DNA of 64,000 nt from Pseudidiomarina atlantica. Its GTDB lineage: Bacteria; Pseudomonadota; Gammaproteobacteria; Enterobacterales; Alteromonadaceae. The stretch is taken from positions 62,001 to 126,000 of the forward strand of contig NZ_JPIN01000006.1 of the NCBI RefSeq assembly GCF_000753735.1, read 5' to 3'. How positions within the stretch are numbered: position 1 is the stretch's first letter; every line of letters begins with the position of its first letter. Of the stretch, positions 18,686 through 29,198 are shown one piece after another. A program made the position numbers and the translations under genes. The notes under the pieces were generated by a model. The model searched no databases. It saw only the letters and a list, made by a program, of their open reading frames with translations, and was not told the origin of the DNA.

Positions 18686-19942
18686 TTATTCTTTATTGGC
18701 GTTAGCAGTCTGGTCGGCGTCTTCGTCGCCTACCGCGTCTTTGCTATTCTCGTCTGGCTTACGTTCCATTTGCTGTGGCAAGGGGTCACCTGGCAACCGC
18801 ACTTTCATGCTTGGTAGCGCGTTTGCTAATTGCGTTAACACCACTTGATCACCTGCTTTGAGGCCCTCGTTAATGACCACTGCGTTTTCTTCAGCACGCA
18901 ATACCTCAACGTGTTGCCGTTGGAGGCGACGGTCTTCATCAACAAGCCAGACATTACCGTCAGCGGTTAACGCATAACGTGGAATGCGGAAGACATTTTC
19001 GACAAATAAGCCCTCAATATCGAGTGCAACAAAGCGACCAAAACGCAGTATTTCTGGGTGTGTATCACCGTTGCGGTTATACGGGTCTTTTACTTCGACA
19101 ACGCCGTAAATAACGCGGCTGTTACTATCAAGAACCCCTTCGCTGCGAACCAAATTACCCTGCCAAGTGTGGGTAACGCCAGCAACTTCAGAGCGTAATT
19201 GTACGCGAGGAAAATTATCCGTTTGTTCAGTGCTTGGTAAATTTAAGAATGCTAGGTCGCGATCACTGAGCGGCACACGAATTTCAGCAGTTTCAGTTCC
19301 CATCAGCTGACCGATTTGGCTACCGACATTGATGAACTGCCCTAAATCAACATTTTTATTGCTCAAGAGCCCTGCAAACGGAGCCCGAATCACGGTCCGG
19401 TCAAGATCTCGTTGGGCTTTTGCGACTGCTGCTTCCGCCGACTGCATCGCAGCGACCGCGCTAGCAACTTGGGGCTCGCGCAAACCAAGCGCTGGAATTT
19501 CACCCAGTTCTAACGATTCCCACTCTTCACGAGCCACTTGCGCTCGTGCACTTTCTTCGGCAAGCGCTGCCTTTGCTTGTGCTAGGTTGGCTTTAGCACT
19601 TTGTAACGCGACCTCGTAATCCTGCGGATCGATGCGCAACAACACATCACCTTCGTTAAAGAAACCACCGTTTTGGAAGTTCGGTGATATCTCCACAATT
19701 TGTCCGCTGACTTGCGCCACTAAATTGGTGGTGTGTTTAGGCTGAACGTTACCTTGGCCGGCCACGATCATATTTATGTTTTCAGGCTGTGCTTCTTGTA
19801 CTTCGACCAAAACCGCAGGACGCTCCATCGAACGCATGGGGATCTGTGGTCGCAAGTTCATCAGCAATACCACTATGGCAATTGCGACGAGGATGATAAG
19901 CGGGGGGAGTAATGCGCGTTTTTTAAAAGCCATTGAGATCAT
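18686..19942 (-). CDS. RND efflux periplasmic adaptor (MFP) subunit
   Basis: Membrane-fusion protein linking the RND permease to an outer-membrane channel; 418 residues. A single N-terminal anchor (LLPPLIILVAIAIVVLLMN) is followed by the barrel-sandwich lipoyl-like halves (NVQPKHTTNLVAQVSGQI and VIRAPFAGLLSNKNVDLGQFI), a coiled-coil hairpin between them (about 105-165), and a beta-barrel domain. The C-terminus is acidic and low in complexity (DENSKDAVGDEDADQT). An internal ATG three codons later is an alternative start. A 21-bp palindrome lies 18 bases upstream of the start. It is first in the two-gene pump operon. Confidence 0.9.
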   Translation of the reverse strand: MISMAFKKRALLPPLIILVAIAIVVLLMNLRPQIPMRSMERPAVLVEVQEAQPENINMIVAGQGNVQPKHTTNLVAQVSGQIVEISPNFQNGGFFNEGDVLLRIDPQDYEVALQSAKANLAQAKAALAEESARAQVAREEWESLELGEIPALGLREPQVASAVAAMQSAEAAVAKAQRDLDRTVIRAPFAGLLSNKNVDLGQFINVGSQIGQLMGTETAEIRVPLSDRDLAFLNLPSTEQTDNFPRVQLRSEVAGVTHTWQGNLVRSEGVLDSNSRVIYGVVEVKDPYNRNGDTHPEILRFGRFVALDIEGLFVENVFRIPRYALTADGNVWLVDEDRRLQRQHVEVLRAEENAVVINEGLKAGDQVVLTQLANALPSMKVRLPGDPLPQQMERKPDENSKDAVGDEDADQTANANKE

Positions 19943-19959
19943 TCCATTTGAAAACTTAA

Positions 19960-19980
19960 TTGCCGCATAGTATGCGGCAA
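19960..19980. promoter_or_regulatory. 21-bp palindrome upstream of the RND operon
   Basis: TTGCCGCATA and TATGCGGCAA flank a single central base, giving a perfect 10-bp inverted repeat. It lies 18-38 bases before the adaptor start on the minus strand and includes TACTAT, a possible -10 box. Most likely an operator for a dimeric repressor; a weak terminator for the antiporter gene is less likely because the loop is too tight and the T-run short. Confidence 0.55.
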
Positions 19981-20032
19981 CTACTGTAGATAATTAAGCA
20001 GGATTATGTTGCAGGTTGTAACAACTGAAACA

Positions 20033-22000
20033 TTAACCATTCAGCAAGTAACTTTCGGCGGCTTCAATGGCCCTTGGACCGCCGGCTAGCACCACGACAT
20101 CATCGCGATTGAGAGTGAAATCACCATTCACCTCGCTAAACTCTTGCTCACCACGACGCACCGACTTTATCTGCACATCTAAGTCATCTAGGGCTAATTG
20201 TGCCAATTCACGTCCACAAGCATAGGCACTGTCCGTCAACTGTACGGCATGGAGAAATTGTAAGCGGTCAATTTTCTCAGGATCCATATCCGTTGTTTCA
20301 CCCGGATAAAACCCGTGCATCTCGCCATAATGACTGCGCCGTGCTTGATCGAGGCGGGCAAGAATGCGACGAATCGGTACCCCTGAGCGACTTAAAATTT
20401 GCGAAACCAACATCAAACTGGCCTCCAGCGTATCTGGTACCACTTGGGTCGCACCTGCTTGCATCATCGCCTCGAGACGCAAGTCATCACGCGAGCGCAC
20501 GATAATTTCCGCATGCTCGTTGATTTCACGAATGGCTCGCAACACCTCTAAAGCTTTTAAGTCGTCGGCGAAACTGATGATGATCAATTCCACTTGGTCG
20601 GCATGCACAGCTTTCAATATATCGCGCCGCGCAGCATCACCAAAGAATACCGCGGCACCACCGGCAATCGCCTCTTGCACTCGTTTAGTGTCATGATCAA
20701 TGGCTAAATGATCGATACCCTCGTTGGTCAAGAATCGGCTCACCGTCTGACCCACTCGACCAAAGCCTAGCACCAAAACTTTTTTCGGCTCACTTACATT
20801 AGGTTGTTGCGGCTGATCAGAGTCCGCCCCGCGGCTACGGCGCACCAATGGCGCAACAATATTTCGACAGTTTTGAATCACCAACGGCGTCACCGCCATA
20901 CCGAGCACGCCGACACCCACCAGCAATGAGGCAACTTCCGCTGGCAACAAGGCATAGCTGAGCGCCAAAGAAACCAGTACAAAGCCGAATTCGCCCATTT
21001 GGAACAGCATCAAACCCGCGCCCCATGCGTCTTCCTCGCGCTCTTTCATCACCCCAGCAAGTATTCGCACCACGAGCATTTTGAGCAAGCCGACGCCCAG
21101 CACCGCGAGCACAATCCAATGCAGATTGTGCAAGAACACGTCAAGATTGAGCTGCATGCCCACGGTGATGAAGAATAGTCCCATCAAAATATCGCGAAAC
21201 GGGCGAATATCAGCTTCTAGTTGATGTTTGTATTTGCTTTCGCCCAGCATCATACCTGCTAGAAACGCACCGAGCGCCATAGATAAGCCGAACAAATGAG
21301 TTAATCCGCCTGCAACGAGCGCAACCAATAGCGTGGCCAGCACAAATAATTCGTCAGTACGTAAGCGTGCAATTTCACGAAAAATATGCGGCAACACCCA
21401 TTTTCCAATCGCCATGAGCACCACCACGATAGCTGTGCCTTTGAGGAGTGCGATACCAAGACTCTGCCAAATATTAACGTTGCCATCGCCGGCGGCTAAC
21501 AACGGAATAATGATCAGCATCGGCACCACAGCGATATCCTGAAAGAGCAGCACAGCAACAGTCGACTGCCCTTTGCGGGTGGTTAATTGTGATGACTCAC
21601 CAAGTTGCTTGATCACCACAGCAGTTGAACTGAGCGCTAAGGTGCCGCCAATGACCATAGCTGCGGTCCAATCCCCCAACCAGAGGTAACCAAGTCCTGC
21701 AAATAGTAATGTGCAAATCACCACCTGCCCCGCACCTAAGCCAAATACCAGCCGCCGCATAGCAATCATTTTGGGCAAAGAGAATTCGAGTCCCAACGAG
21801 AACAACAACAGCACCACGCCAAGTTCAGCGATAAAATGGTAATCATCTGGGTCTTTAATCCATGCAGTGACATCGGGGCCGGCAATGATCCCAGCCACCA
21901 GATAAGCCAAAATAGCCGGCAAGCGAATACGCCGAAACGCCCACACCAAAACGACTGCAATCGCTAATAGCAGTAACACGTCCGTAAAGGTTCCGTTCAT
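20033..22000 (-). CDS. CPA2 cation/proton antiporter with RCK domains (Kef-like)
   Basis: Inner-membrane monovalent cation:proton antiporter-2 protein, 655 residues. About 12 hydrophobic segments fill 1-385; AYLVAGIIAGP and LLLFSLGLEFSLPKM are the conserved family segments, and QLEADIRPFRDILMGLFFITVGM matches, in two parts, the KefC loop and helix that follow. A soluble RCK_N Rossmann domain begins near 403 with GFGRVGQTVSRFL (about 408-420), and a TrkA-C-like domain ends the protein. Potassium efflux or pH homeostasis is the family role; glutathione gating as in E. coli KefC is not established here. Its ATG overlaps the EamA gene stop (ATGA). No KefF/KefG ancillary oxidoreductase gene is adjacent. 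Confidence 0.9.
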   Translation of the reverse strand: MNGTFTDVLLLLAIAVVLVWAFRRIRLPAILAYLVAGIIAGPDVTAWIKDPDDYHFIAELGVVLLLFSLGLEFSLPKMIAMRRLVFGLGAGQVVICTLLFAGLGYLWLGDWTAAMVIGGTLALSSTAVVIKQLGESSQLTTRKGQSTVAVLLFQDIAVVPMLIIIPLLAAGDGNVNIWQSLGIALLKGTAIVVVLMAIGKWVLPHIFREIARLRTDELFVLATLLVALVAGGLTHLFGLSMALGAFLAGMMLGESKYKHQLEADIRPFRDILMGLFFITVGMQLNLDVFLHNLHWIVLAVLGVGLLKMLVVRILAGVMKEREEDAWGAGLMLFQMGEFGFVLVSLALSYALLPAEVASLLVGVGVLGMAVTPLVIQNCRNIVAPLVRRSRGADSDQPQQPNVSEPKKVLVLGFGRVGQTVSRFLTNEGIDHLAIDHDTKRVQEAIAGGAAVFFGDAARRDILKAVHADQVELIIISFADDLKALEVLRAIREINEHAEIIVRSRDDLRLEAMMQAGATQVVPDTLEASLMLVSQILSRSGVPIRRILARLDQARRSHYGEMHGFYPGETTDMDPEKIDRLQFLHAVQLTDSAYACGRELAQLALDDLDVQIKSVRRGEQEFSEVNGDFTLNRDDVVVLAGGPRAIEAAESYLLNG

Positions 22001-22893
22001 GTCGGCTTCCTCTGCAAATAAAGCCCGAAGCAGATCAAGCTCAGGCCAATCAAAGTGGTGACTTGAATCGCTTCACCAAGAATAAAATAAATCAGTATTA
22101 GACTGATAAATGGACTTAAAAAAATCAACATAGACAACTGAGATGTGCGCTCTGCTGTTCTCATCGCGGTTAACCACAGCAAAAAGGTTAGTCCCATTTC
22201 AAAAATACCGACATAGGCAGCCGCTGCCAATGCTCGCCACTCATGCCAAGGTAGTGGCCGCGGATCGATAGCAACCGCAGCGGCCAGCAACAGAGTGCCA
22301 AAGGCAAAACACCAGAACATTGCTGGAATGGGTGCATCGGTGTTGCGCGTGTTGATTAACCAGTACCCAGCCCACAATACGGTACTGAGCAGTGCTAGGC
22401 CAATACCAAACCAATTGGTTGCAGCAAAATCCCATTGTCCACCGGTGGCAATCAACACTACACCGCCATAGGCCACCACCATCGCACCCAGCTCTCTGCC
22501 GCTAAGTTTCTGTTTAAGAATGGGCACGGCGAGCAACGCCATGGTAATCGCCCAAGTGTAGTTGATGGCTTGCGCCTGCTGCGCCGGTAATTGATCATAG
22601 GCAGCAAACAACACCCAGTAGTAAACAAAAGGATTAAGGGTGCCTTGCAGCAGATAAAAGCGCCAACGACTGTACCCCAGTCGCCAAGTTTCTGTTATCC
22701 GCCCTTGCCAGGCCAATAGTAGGAAAAAAATCAGGGTGCTGGTGAGCGCCGCCAAAAACAGTAAATGCAAGGGTGTTAAAAACCCTAGGGCTATTTTAAA
22801 TGCTGTTGCCACCGTCGACCAAAGTCCTACAGCCGCAAGCCCGAACCCAAGTGCGCGACGTTGATTTTTCTCAATAGTAGCTGGGTGCAACAC
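21997..22893 (-). CDS. EamA/DMT-family transporter
   Basis: Inner-membrane permease of the drug/metabolite transporter superfamily, 298 residues and about ten hydrophobic helices in two EamA repeats (about 15-140 and 155-290). Typical segments are AYDQLPAQQAQAINYTWAI in the first repeat and LSMLIFLSPFISLILIYFILGE in the second. The start is a GTG with AAGGA upstream. It lies 20 bases after tilS and overlaps the antiporter start by four bases, making it the fourth member of the dnaE-accA-tilS-EamA-antiporter run. Substrate unknown; family members export amino acids, purines or other metabolites. Confidence 0.88.
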   Translation of the reverse strand: MLHPATIEKNQRRALGFGLAAVGLWSTVATAFKIALGFLTPLHLLFLAALTSTLIFFLLLAWQGRITETWRLGYSRWRFYLLQGTLNPFVYYWVLFAAYDQLPAQQAQAINYTWAITMALLAVPILKQKLSGRELGAMVVAYGGVVLIATGGQWDFAATNWFGIGLALLSTVLWAGYWLINTRNTDAPIPAMFWCFAFGTLLLAAAVAIDPRPLPWHEWRALAAAAYVGIFEMGLTFLLWLTAMRTAERTSQLSMLIFLSPFISLILIYFILGEAIQVTTLIGLSLICFGLYLQRKPT

Positions 22894-22913
22894 GATCTGG
22901 ATTCCTTGGTGTG

Positions 22914-23906
22914 CTAACGCTGGCTAAGTTGCAAAGTGCGTTGCCGACTGCGGCTCAGACGAAAGCGTCCCCACTCGATGCACGGCTGACGGTCATTGCT
23001 GGTGTAGAGCATTTGTTCACGGATTTGCTCGAGTTGCGCGTACGACGGCATACTTGCCTGTTGTTGTTGTAACCACTGGCGCAGCAATGCTCTTTGTGTC
23101 GCCGGCGATAGTGCGTGCAAACTATCCACTCGAAGTGCACCACTGGCATCACAATGGGTCACCAACTGCGCCGTCAATAATTCTTCGAGCACTTGCTGTT
23201 GTTCGGCACATAAACTCGCGCTGCGTAGTACCGACCTCCCGAACTGTGGCCAGCGTTGCTCCAACATCGGCACGACTTTGTGACGCAAAAAATTACGCTC
23301 GATCCGCGTGTCCTGGTTAGTATCGTCTTCGATCCAGAATAATTTGTGATGATGTGCGTAGGCGTAGATTTCGGCTTTACTGACGCCAAGTAAAGGCCTT
23401 AGCCAGGTTTGTGTACCCGCCCCCTGACCAGCATCAGTCTGTTTGGCCATTGCTGCCAAACCTTTTGGTCCTGCACCGCGCTTCAGTTGCAACAACAAAG
23501 TCTCGATTTGATCATTGCGATGTTGACCCAACAACATAATGGCATCGGCATCTGCGAGTTCGGTGAGGCGCTGGTAACGGGCTTCGCGACCGGCCGCTTC
23601 TTTGCTGACCCGATTGCCCTGGGCAACTGTCAAAACTTCACCGTAATGAGGAAACTGGCGACGCGCACAATCACGCGCTAAACCTTGTGCCCAAGTTCCC
23701 GAATCTGGATGAAACTGATGATCAAGATGAATAGCCAAATAACGCTGGTCTGGGTGCTCAGAGCGCCAACGATCGAGTAGGTCAAGAATAGTTTGTGAAT
23801 CAGCACCGCCGCCCAAGCAGGCAACGATCTGTTGTTGTGGCTGCAGCGTCAGATGAGTGAGCGCTGCAGCAAATTCAGGGTAAAGATCACGATAGGCGAG
23901 CTTCAC
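22914..23906 (-). CDS. tilS: tRNA(Ile)-lysidine synthase TilS, short form
   Basis: Converts C34 of tRNA-Ile2 (CAU) to lysidine using ATP and lysine, so that AUA codons are read as Ile. The protein has an N-terminal PP-loop ATPase and a substrate-binding domain, with EDDTNQDTRIERNFLRHKVVPML (two adjoining parts, near 192-214) strongly diagnostic. At 330 residues it lacks the C-terminal domain of the 432-residue E. coli enzyme. The PP-loop reads LGGGADSQ (31-38), whereas the family consensus is SGGxDS, so the first Ser is Gly32. Starts with GTG and has no strong Shine-Dalgarno; 28 bases after accA, so coupling is probable. Essential function expected despite the loop change. Confidence 0.9.
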   Translation of the reverse strand: MKLAYRDLYPEFAAALTHLTLQPQQQIVACLGGGADSQTILDLLDRWRSEHPDQRYLAIHLDHQFHPDSGTWAQGLARDCARRQFPHYGEVLTVAQGNRVSKEAAGREARYQRLTELADADAIMLLGQHRNDQIETLLLQLKRGAGPKGLAAMAKQTDAGQGAGTQTWLRPLLGVSKAEIYAYAHHHKLFWIEDDTNQDTRIERNFLRHKVVPMLEQRWPQFGRSVLRSASLCAEQQQVLEELLTAQLVTHCDASGALRVDSLHALSPATQRALLRQWLQQQQASMPSYAQLEQIREQMLYTSNDRQPCIEWGRFRLSRSRQRTLQLSQR

Positions 23907-23934
23907 AGCAGTGACATCGTTGCTAAGTGTTGCT

Positions 23935-24891
23935 TTAACAATAGCCGAACGACATTAGTTTTTCATAGCGTTTTGCCAACAATGCTTCGCGTTCAAGACC
24001 TTTAAGTGACGCAAGGTCTTTTTGCAGTTGTTGCTTCAAACGCTGCGCCATGCCCTCGTGATCGCGGTGCGCACCGCCCAACGGTTCCTCGATAATGGCA
24101 TCAATCAAACCTAATTCGAGGCTGCGTCCAGCTGTAACACCCATAGCCTCTGCCGCGATTGCTGCCTTTTCGGCGCTCTTCCACAAGATCGACGCACAAC
24201 CTTCTGGTGAAATCACCGAATAAGTTGAGTATTGCAGCATATTGACGCGGTCACCGACGCCAATCGCCAGTGCACCTCCAGAACCGCCCTCACCAATCAC
24301 GCTACAGACGATAGGTACTGACAAGCGCGCCATGACTTTTAAATTACGCGCAATTGCTTCCGATTGACCACGTTCCTCAGCACCGATGCCAGGGTAAGCT
24401 CCTGGGGTGTCGATAAAAGTGATAATCGGCATTTTAAAACGCTCTGCCATTTCCATTAAGCGTAGCGCCTTGCGATAACCTTCCGGCTTAGGCATACCAA
24501 AGTTGCGACGGATTTTTTCTTTGGTCTCGCGGCCTTTTTGATGACCAATAATCATCACCGGTTCGCCGTCCAAGCGCGCAGTGCCACCAACAATCGCGCG
24601 GTCATCGGCAAAAGCTCGATCACCGGCCAACTCATCGAAGTCAGTAAAAATATGCTGGATATAGTCTAAGGTATAAGGGCGCATTGGGTGACGCGCCATT
24701 TGCGCCACTTGCCATGCACCGAGATCGCCGAAAATCTTTTCGATAAGTTGTTCGCGTTTTTCTTGTAGCTTGGCGATTTCTTCTTCAATAGAAATATCGA
24801 AATCACCTTTTGCCCCGACCGCTTTAAGTTCTTCGATTTGAGCTTGTAATTCGGCAATTGGCTTTTCGAACTCTAAAAATTGCAAATTCAT
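23935..24891 (-). CDS. accA: Acetyl-CoA carboxylase carboxyltransferase alpha subunit
   Basis: Alpha subunit of the acetyl-CoA carboxyltransferase, which with AccD transfers carboxyl from biotin to acetyl-CoA in the first step of fatty-acid synthesis. 318 residues, the family's length. The start at 24891 ([17 protein letters not shown]) aligns with the E. coli N-terminus and has GGAG just upstream; a longer reading from 24933 would overlap the dnaE stop and lacks that support. Conserved stretches are [33 protein letters not shown] and [15 protein letters not shown]. It follows dnaE by 41 bases, the standard gammaproteobacterial order. Confidence 0.96.
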   Translation of the reverse strand: MNLQFLEFEKPIAELQAQIEELKAVGAKGDFDISIEEEIAKLQEKREQLIEKIFGDLGAWQVAQMARHPMRPYTLDYIQHIFTDFDELAGDRAFADDRAIVGGTARLDGEPVMIIGHQKGRETKEKIRRNFGMPKPEGYRKALRLMEMAERFKMPIITFIDTPGAYPGIGAEERGQSEAIARNLKVMARLSVPIVCSVIGEGGSGGALAIGVGDRVNMLQYSTYSVISPEGCASILWKSAEKAAIAAEAMGVTAGRSLELGLIDAIIEEPLGGAHRDHEGMAQRLKQQLQKDLASLKGLEREALLAKRYEKLMSFGYC

Positions 24892-24932
24892 TTGGACTCC
24901 CATGGGTAGTGCACGGCTGACGCCCACTACCA

Positions 24933-27900
24933 CTAAAATTCTAGCGCAACTTGGTTGGCTCCGAGCTGTTCTTCAAGCTCATACAATAATTCATCTTCTG
25001 GCGTAATATACCAATCCGTGGCGGCCTGGTAACGTGCACTAGCATCGCTACTTTGATAGTCGAACAATAATGGACAAACACCACCACGATAATTTTCGAG
25101 TATCGCGCGTAAGCGTTTCAGTCCTTGCCCTTCTAAATGTTCAGGTCGCAACCGTAAACGTAATGCCTTGGCATATTGCTCACGCATTCCGGTAATGGTC
25201 ATTACTTCGCGCGCGGTCATTGTATTGCCCCCGGAGTAATCATCAAAGCTGACCTCTCCTTTTATGACCAAAATTTGATCTTTCGCGAGCAAATGTTCCG
25301 AACTTTCGTAATCTTGTGCAAAAAAGCGTACATCAAAACGTGCTGATTTGTCATCTAGCGTGACGATGGCCCAACGCGCGCCTTTTTTGTTGACCATCAC
25401 CCGCATATCAATGACTAAACCAGCTATAGTGGTGGTCTGGTCACGACCCGTCGGCTTTACATCGGCCAACGCGCATGGCACATAATTGCGCAATTCCTTG
25501 CGGTAGCGATTAATTGGATGTCCCGTTAAGTATAGCCCAAGCGTTTCCCGCTCGCCGTCCAGCCATACCGCTTCCGGCCAAGGCGCCACCTGTTCAAACT
25601 CATGTTCAAGCGAATTCGTTTCATCACTTGGAGTGAGTACGCCAAACAAGTCCGCTTGGCCAATGGCTTCAGCTCGTGCATGCTGCTCTGCTTGGCGCAT
25701 CGCCTTTTCGAGTGTCGCCATTAGAGCTGCACGATGCGGCCCGAGCGAATCCATCGCACCCGCGCGGATCAAACGCTCCAGCACTCGGCGGTTAAGCTTC
25801 TTCAAATCGACGCGACAGCAAAAATCAAATAAATCGCTAAACGCACCGCCTTCGGCCCGCGCTGCAAGGATGGCCTCAATGGGTCCTTCACCTACACCTT
25901 TAATAGCACCAATGCCATACACCACGTTGCCTGCATCATCGACGGTAAACTTATACTGCCCGACGTTAACGTCAGGTGGCAAAATTTTGAGGCCCATCTG
26001 CTCGCATTCATCAACTAAGGTGACGATTTTGTCAGTGTTATCCATGTCTGCCGACATTACCGCAGCCATGAACTCGGCCGGATAATGGGTCTTTAACCAT
26101 AGCGTTTGGTACGAAACCAAGGCGTATGCGGCAGAGTGAGATTTGTTAAAACCATAACCCGCAAACTTCTCTACCAAGTCAAAAATCTTCATCGCGAGTT
26201 CAGGGTCAATGCCGGTTCGCGCTGCCCCGTCACGAAATACTTCACGCTGCTTCGCCATCTCTTCGGGCTTCTTTTTACCCATGGCACGCCGCAATAGGTC
26301 AGCACCGCCAAGCGAATAACCTGCCAGCACCTGCGCGATTTGCATGACCTGTTCTTGATACAGGATGACACCGTAGGTTGGTTCAAGAATTGGCTTCAAC
26401 CAGTCATGTTGATAATCTTTATCTGGATAAGAAATGGGTTCGCGACCATGCTTACGATCAATAAAGTTATCTACCATGCCCGATTGCAACGGGCCGGGAC
26501 GGAACAGTGCCACCAAGGCGATAATATCTTCAAAACTATCGGGTAACAGCTTCTTGATAAGCTGTTTCATGCCGCCGGATTCAAGCTGAAACACCGCGGT
26601 AGTTTGAGCTTTTTTCAGTAGGCTGAAACACTTCGGGTCGTCCAGCGGAATGCGTTCAATCGCAATGGCTTCATCACCACGCTGTTGACGCTTGGCATTC
26701 ACCATATCCAATGCCCACTGGATAATGGTTAGGGTACGAAGTCCCAAAAAGTCGAACTTAACCAGACCTGCTGCTTCAACATCGTTTTTATCAAACTGCG
26801 TAACAGGCTGCTTACCCTCTTCATCACAATATAATGGTGAAAAATCAGTAATACGTTTCGGGGCAATCACCACACCGCCGGCATGTTTACCGGCGTTACG
26901 GGTAACACCTTCAAGGATCCGCGCCATGTCGATGAGTTCGCGCACATCTTCATCTTGATCGTAAAGTTCTGCAAGTCGTGGCTCAACTTCAAAAGCCTTT
27001 GCTAAGGTCATGCCAGGGTCGCCTGGGACGAGCTTGGTGATCTTATCGACAAAACCGTAGGGATGACCAAGTACACGGCCAACATCGCGAATCGATGCTT
27101 TTGCCGCCATGGTACCAAAGGTAATGATTTGCGAGACCGCTTCGCGACCATAGAGCTCTGCAACATGGTCGATGACCTCGTCACGACGCTCCATACAAAA
27201 GTCGATATCGAAGTCTGGCATTGAAACCCGCTCAGGGTTCAAGAAACGTTCAAAAAGCAGATCCAACTCCAGCGGATCGAGATCGGTAATTTTTAAAGCA
27301 TACGCAACTAATGAGCCGGCACCGGAACCACGACCAGGACCGACTGGGATATTGTGGTCTTTTGACCACTGGATAAACTCCATGACGATCAAGAAATAGC
27401 CGGGAAATCCCATCTGATTGATAACATCGAGTTCAATTTGCAGCCGCTCGTCATATTCTTTGCGTTTCTCAGCACGCTCAGCTGGGTCTGGGAATAGCTT
27501 CAACAAGCGTTCCTCAAGACCCTCTTGCGACTTTTTCACCAGAAAATCTTCAGGGGTCATGCCACCGGTTGGGAATTCCGGCAATACATACTCATCAAGC
27601 GTGATGGTCACGTTACAACGCTTGGCAATCTCTACTGTATTGGCCAATGCTTCTGGAATATCTTTGAACAGTTCGGCCATTTCTGCAGGCGTTTTTAAGT
27701 ACTGCTCACTACTGTATTTTTTGGGGCGACGCTTATCGTCAAGCGTATAACCATCGGCGACTGCAACCCGTACTTCATGCGCATGAAAATCGTCAGCTTT
27801 TAAAAATACCACTTCATTGGTGGCCACCACAGGGACATCATGCTTTGCGGCTAAATCAACGGCGGCATGCAAGTAGTCATTCTCGTGTGCACGCCCAGTA

Positions 27901-28445
27901 CGTTGTAATTCAAGGTAAAAACGATCGGGAAAATGTTGTTGGTAAAATTGCAGCGCCACTACCGCTTCGTCTTCGCGCTGCTGTAGGAGTTTTTGTCCGA
28001 TATCGCCCTCGCGACCGCCACTTAGGAGTATCAGACCGTTAGCATGATCGGCAAGCCACTCTTTGTTAACGCACGGTTTGCCCATACGATGCCCGGCGAG
28101 ATAGCCACGACTAATGAGTTGGGTGAGCTGTTGGTAGCCTTCATTATTCATCGCCAACACAGTTAACCGAAAGGGGGCCTCACGACTGTCTTCCGTCCAG
28201 CCCTCGGGCAGCACCCATAGGTCACAACCCACAATAGGTTTCAAACCTTTGCTATGAGTGGTGCGATAAAAGCGCACCAATCCGCACATATTCATTTGGT
28301 CGGTCAAGGCAAGCGCAGGCATGCCAGCTGCTGCTGTAGCCTCACAAATAGGCCCGACTTTTGCTAGGCCATCGATCATTGAGAAATCGCTATGTACCCG
28401 CAAATGAATAAATTCTGGCGTTGCTTGTTGTGCTGGTTCCGTCAT
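24933..28445 (-). CDS. dnaE: DNA polymerase III alpha subunit
   Basis: Replicative polymerase catalytic subunit, about 1170 residues. Domains in order are the PHP domain ([19 protein letters not shown] at the N-terminus), the C-family polymerase core with the catalytic Asp pair in [16 protein letters not shown] near 405-412, the fingers and beta-binding regions, and an OB-fold ([15 protein letters not shown]) toward the C-terminus. I placed the start at 28445 ([11 protein letters not shown]) because this matches the E. coli start and length; a 32-codon in-frame extension is open but resembles no DnaE. The Shine-Dalgarno is weak at either site. First gene of dnaE-accA-tilS-EamA-antiporter; proofreading is supplied by DnaQ at 39641-40336. 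Confidence 0.95.
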   Translation of the reverse strand: MTEPAQQATPEFIHLRVHSDFSMIDGLAKVGPICEATAAAGMPALALTDQMNMCGLVRFYRTTHSKGLKPIVGCDLWVLPEGWTEDSREAPFRLTVLAMNNEGYQQLTQLISRGYLAGHRMGKPCVNKEWLADHANGLILLSGGREGDIGQKLLQQREDEAVVALQFYQQHFPDRFYLELQRTGRAHENDYLHAAVDLAAKHDVPVVATNEVVFLKADDFHAHEVRVAVADGYTLDDKRRPKKYSSEQYLKTPAEMAELFKDIPEALANTVEIAKRCNVTITLDEYVLPEFPTGGMTPEDFLVKKSQEGLEERLLKLFPDPAERAEKRKEYDERLQIELDVINQMGFPGYFLIVMEFIQWSKDHNIPVGPGRGSGAGSLVAYALKITDLDPLELDLLFERFLNPERVSMPDFDIDFCMERRDEVIDHVAELYGREAVSQIITFGTMAAKASIRDVGRVLGHPYGFVDKITKLVPGDPGMTLAKAFEVEPRLAELYDQDEDVRELIDMARILEGVTRNAGKHAGGVVIAPKRITDFSPLYCDEEGKQPVTQFDKNDVEAAGLVKFDFLGLRTLTIIQWALDMVNAKRQQRGDEAIAIERIPLDDPKCFSLLKKAQTTAVFQLESGGMKQLIKKLLPDSFEDIIALVALFRPGPLQSGMVDNFIDRKHGREPISYPDKDYQHDWLKPILEPTYGVILYQEQVMQIAQVLAGYSLGGADLLRRAMGKKKPEEMAKQREVFRDGAARTGIDPELAMKIFDLVEKFAGYGFNKSHSAAYALVSYQTLWLKTHYPAEFMAAVMSADMDNTDKIVTLVDECEQMGLKILPPDVNVGQYKFTVDDAGNVVYGIGAIKGVGEGPIEAILAARAEGGAFSDLFDFCCRVDLKKLNRRVLERLIRAGAMDSLGPHRAALMATLEKAMRQAEQHARAEAIGQADLFGVLTPSDETNSLEHEFEQVAPWPEAVWLDGERETLGLYLTGHPINRYRKELRNYVPCALADVKPTGRDQTTTIAGLVIDMRVMVNKKGARWAIVTLDDKSARFDVRFFAQDYESSEHLLAKDQILVIKGEVSFDDYSGGNTMTAREVMTITGMREQYAKALRLRLRPEHLEGQGLKRLRAILENYRGGVCPLLFDYQSSDASARYQAATDWYITPEDELLYELEEQLGANQVALEF

Positions 28446-28579
28446 GCGCTGCTTGGCTTCGTTATACTTTTCAAATAGGCAGTTATTGTGCCCGATAGCG
28501 GCGGCAATGTCATGGTCCTTTTCGCTTCCTTTTTCAGCCACATAGGCTAAGCTGAGTACACAAACTTTGGAGGCTTGCC

Positions 28580-29185
28580 ATGTATAAGTTACTCATTTTA
28601 CTCGTGCTTAGTGTCGCAATTAGCCAACCCGCCGAGGCGCAATCCGAGCACCAAATTGATCTGATAAGTGCAGGTCACCGTTTCACCGAAGGTCCATTAT
28701 GGTATGACAACGCGCTATGGTTCTCGGACATCCCAGCAAGCACTATTTATCGTTGGCAACCAGAAGGTGAAACCACCGTTGCTGTGCGTCCTTCAAGCGG
28801 GGCTAATGGTCTGATTGTGGATGCCGAAGGCCGCTTGCTCATGGCACAACATCAAGCACGCCGCATTGCCCGCCTGAACAGCGACGGTACACAAACCAAC
28901 TTAGCCAGTCATTATCAAGATAAACGGCTCTTCGCTGCACTGGAAGCTGAGTATGACCAGGGCATGGATGGTATGGCGGTTGCCGCTGATGGCACGCTTT
29001 ACGTTGCTGGTCCAGAAGGTATCTATGTTTATACACCTGCGGGTGAGCTCGTCGAACGCATCGAGTTGCCTGATTTTACGGCGAATGTCACATTAGTTGA
29101 GACTGACCGTCGGGTGCTTTACGTGACCAATCAAACTGAGGTCTTTAGAATCACTTTAAACACCACGTCAGATAATCACAATTAA
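28580..29185 (+). CDS. Exported SMP-30/gluconolactonase-like protein, internally shortened
   Basis: A 201-residue exported protein with signal peptide ([18 protein letters not shown]) and parts of the six-bladed SMP-30/gluconolactonase propeller, whose members are usually near 300 residues. The first blades are normal, including [18 protein letters not shown] (Glu37 is a metal ligand in the family) and [17 protein letters not shown]; then [11 protein letters not shown] jumps directly into the last blades, [20 protein letters not shown]. The central NSPND and YFTDPPYG blades, carrying the other metal ligands, are missing, about 90 residues. The frame is open, so this is an in-frame loss rather than a frameshift. 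It heads the operon with the serine hydrolase; probably not an active lactonase. Confidence 0.75.
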   Translation: MYKLLILLVLSVAISQPAEAQSEHQIDLISAGHRFTEGPLWYDNALWFSDIPASTIYRWQPEGETTVAVRPSSGANGLIVDAEGRLLMAQHQARRIARLNSDGTQTNLASHYQDKRLFAALEAEYDQGMDGMAVAADGTLYVAGPEGIYVYTPAGELVERIELPDFTANVTLVETDRRVLYVTNQTEVFRITLNTTSDNHN

Positions 29186-29198
29186 ACCGGAGCTGTTG

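Noticed and set aside
24933-28541. Longer DnaE starting at 28541
   Set aside because: The extra 32 residues have no counterpart in known DnaE; the start at 28445 fits the E. coli N-terminus.
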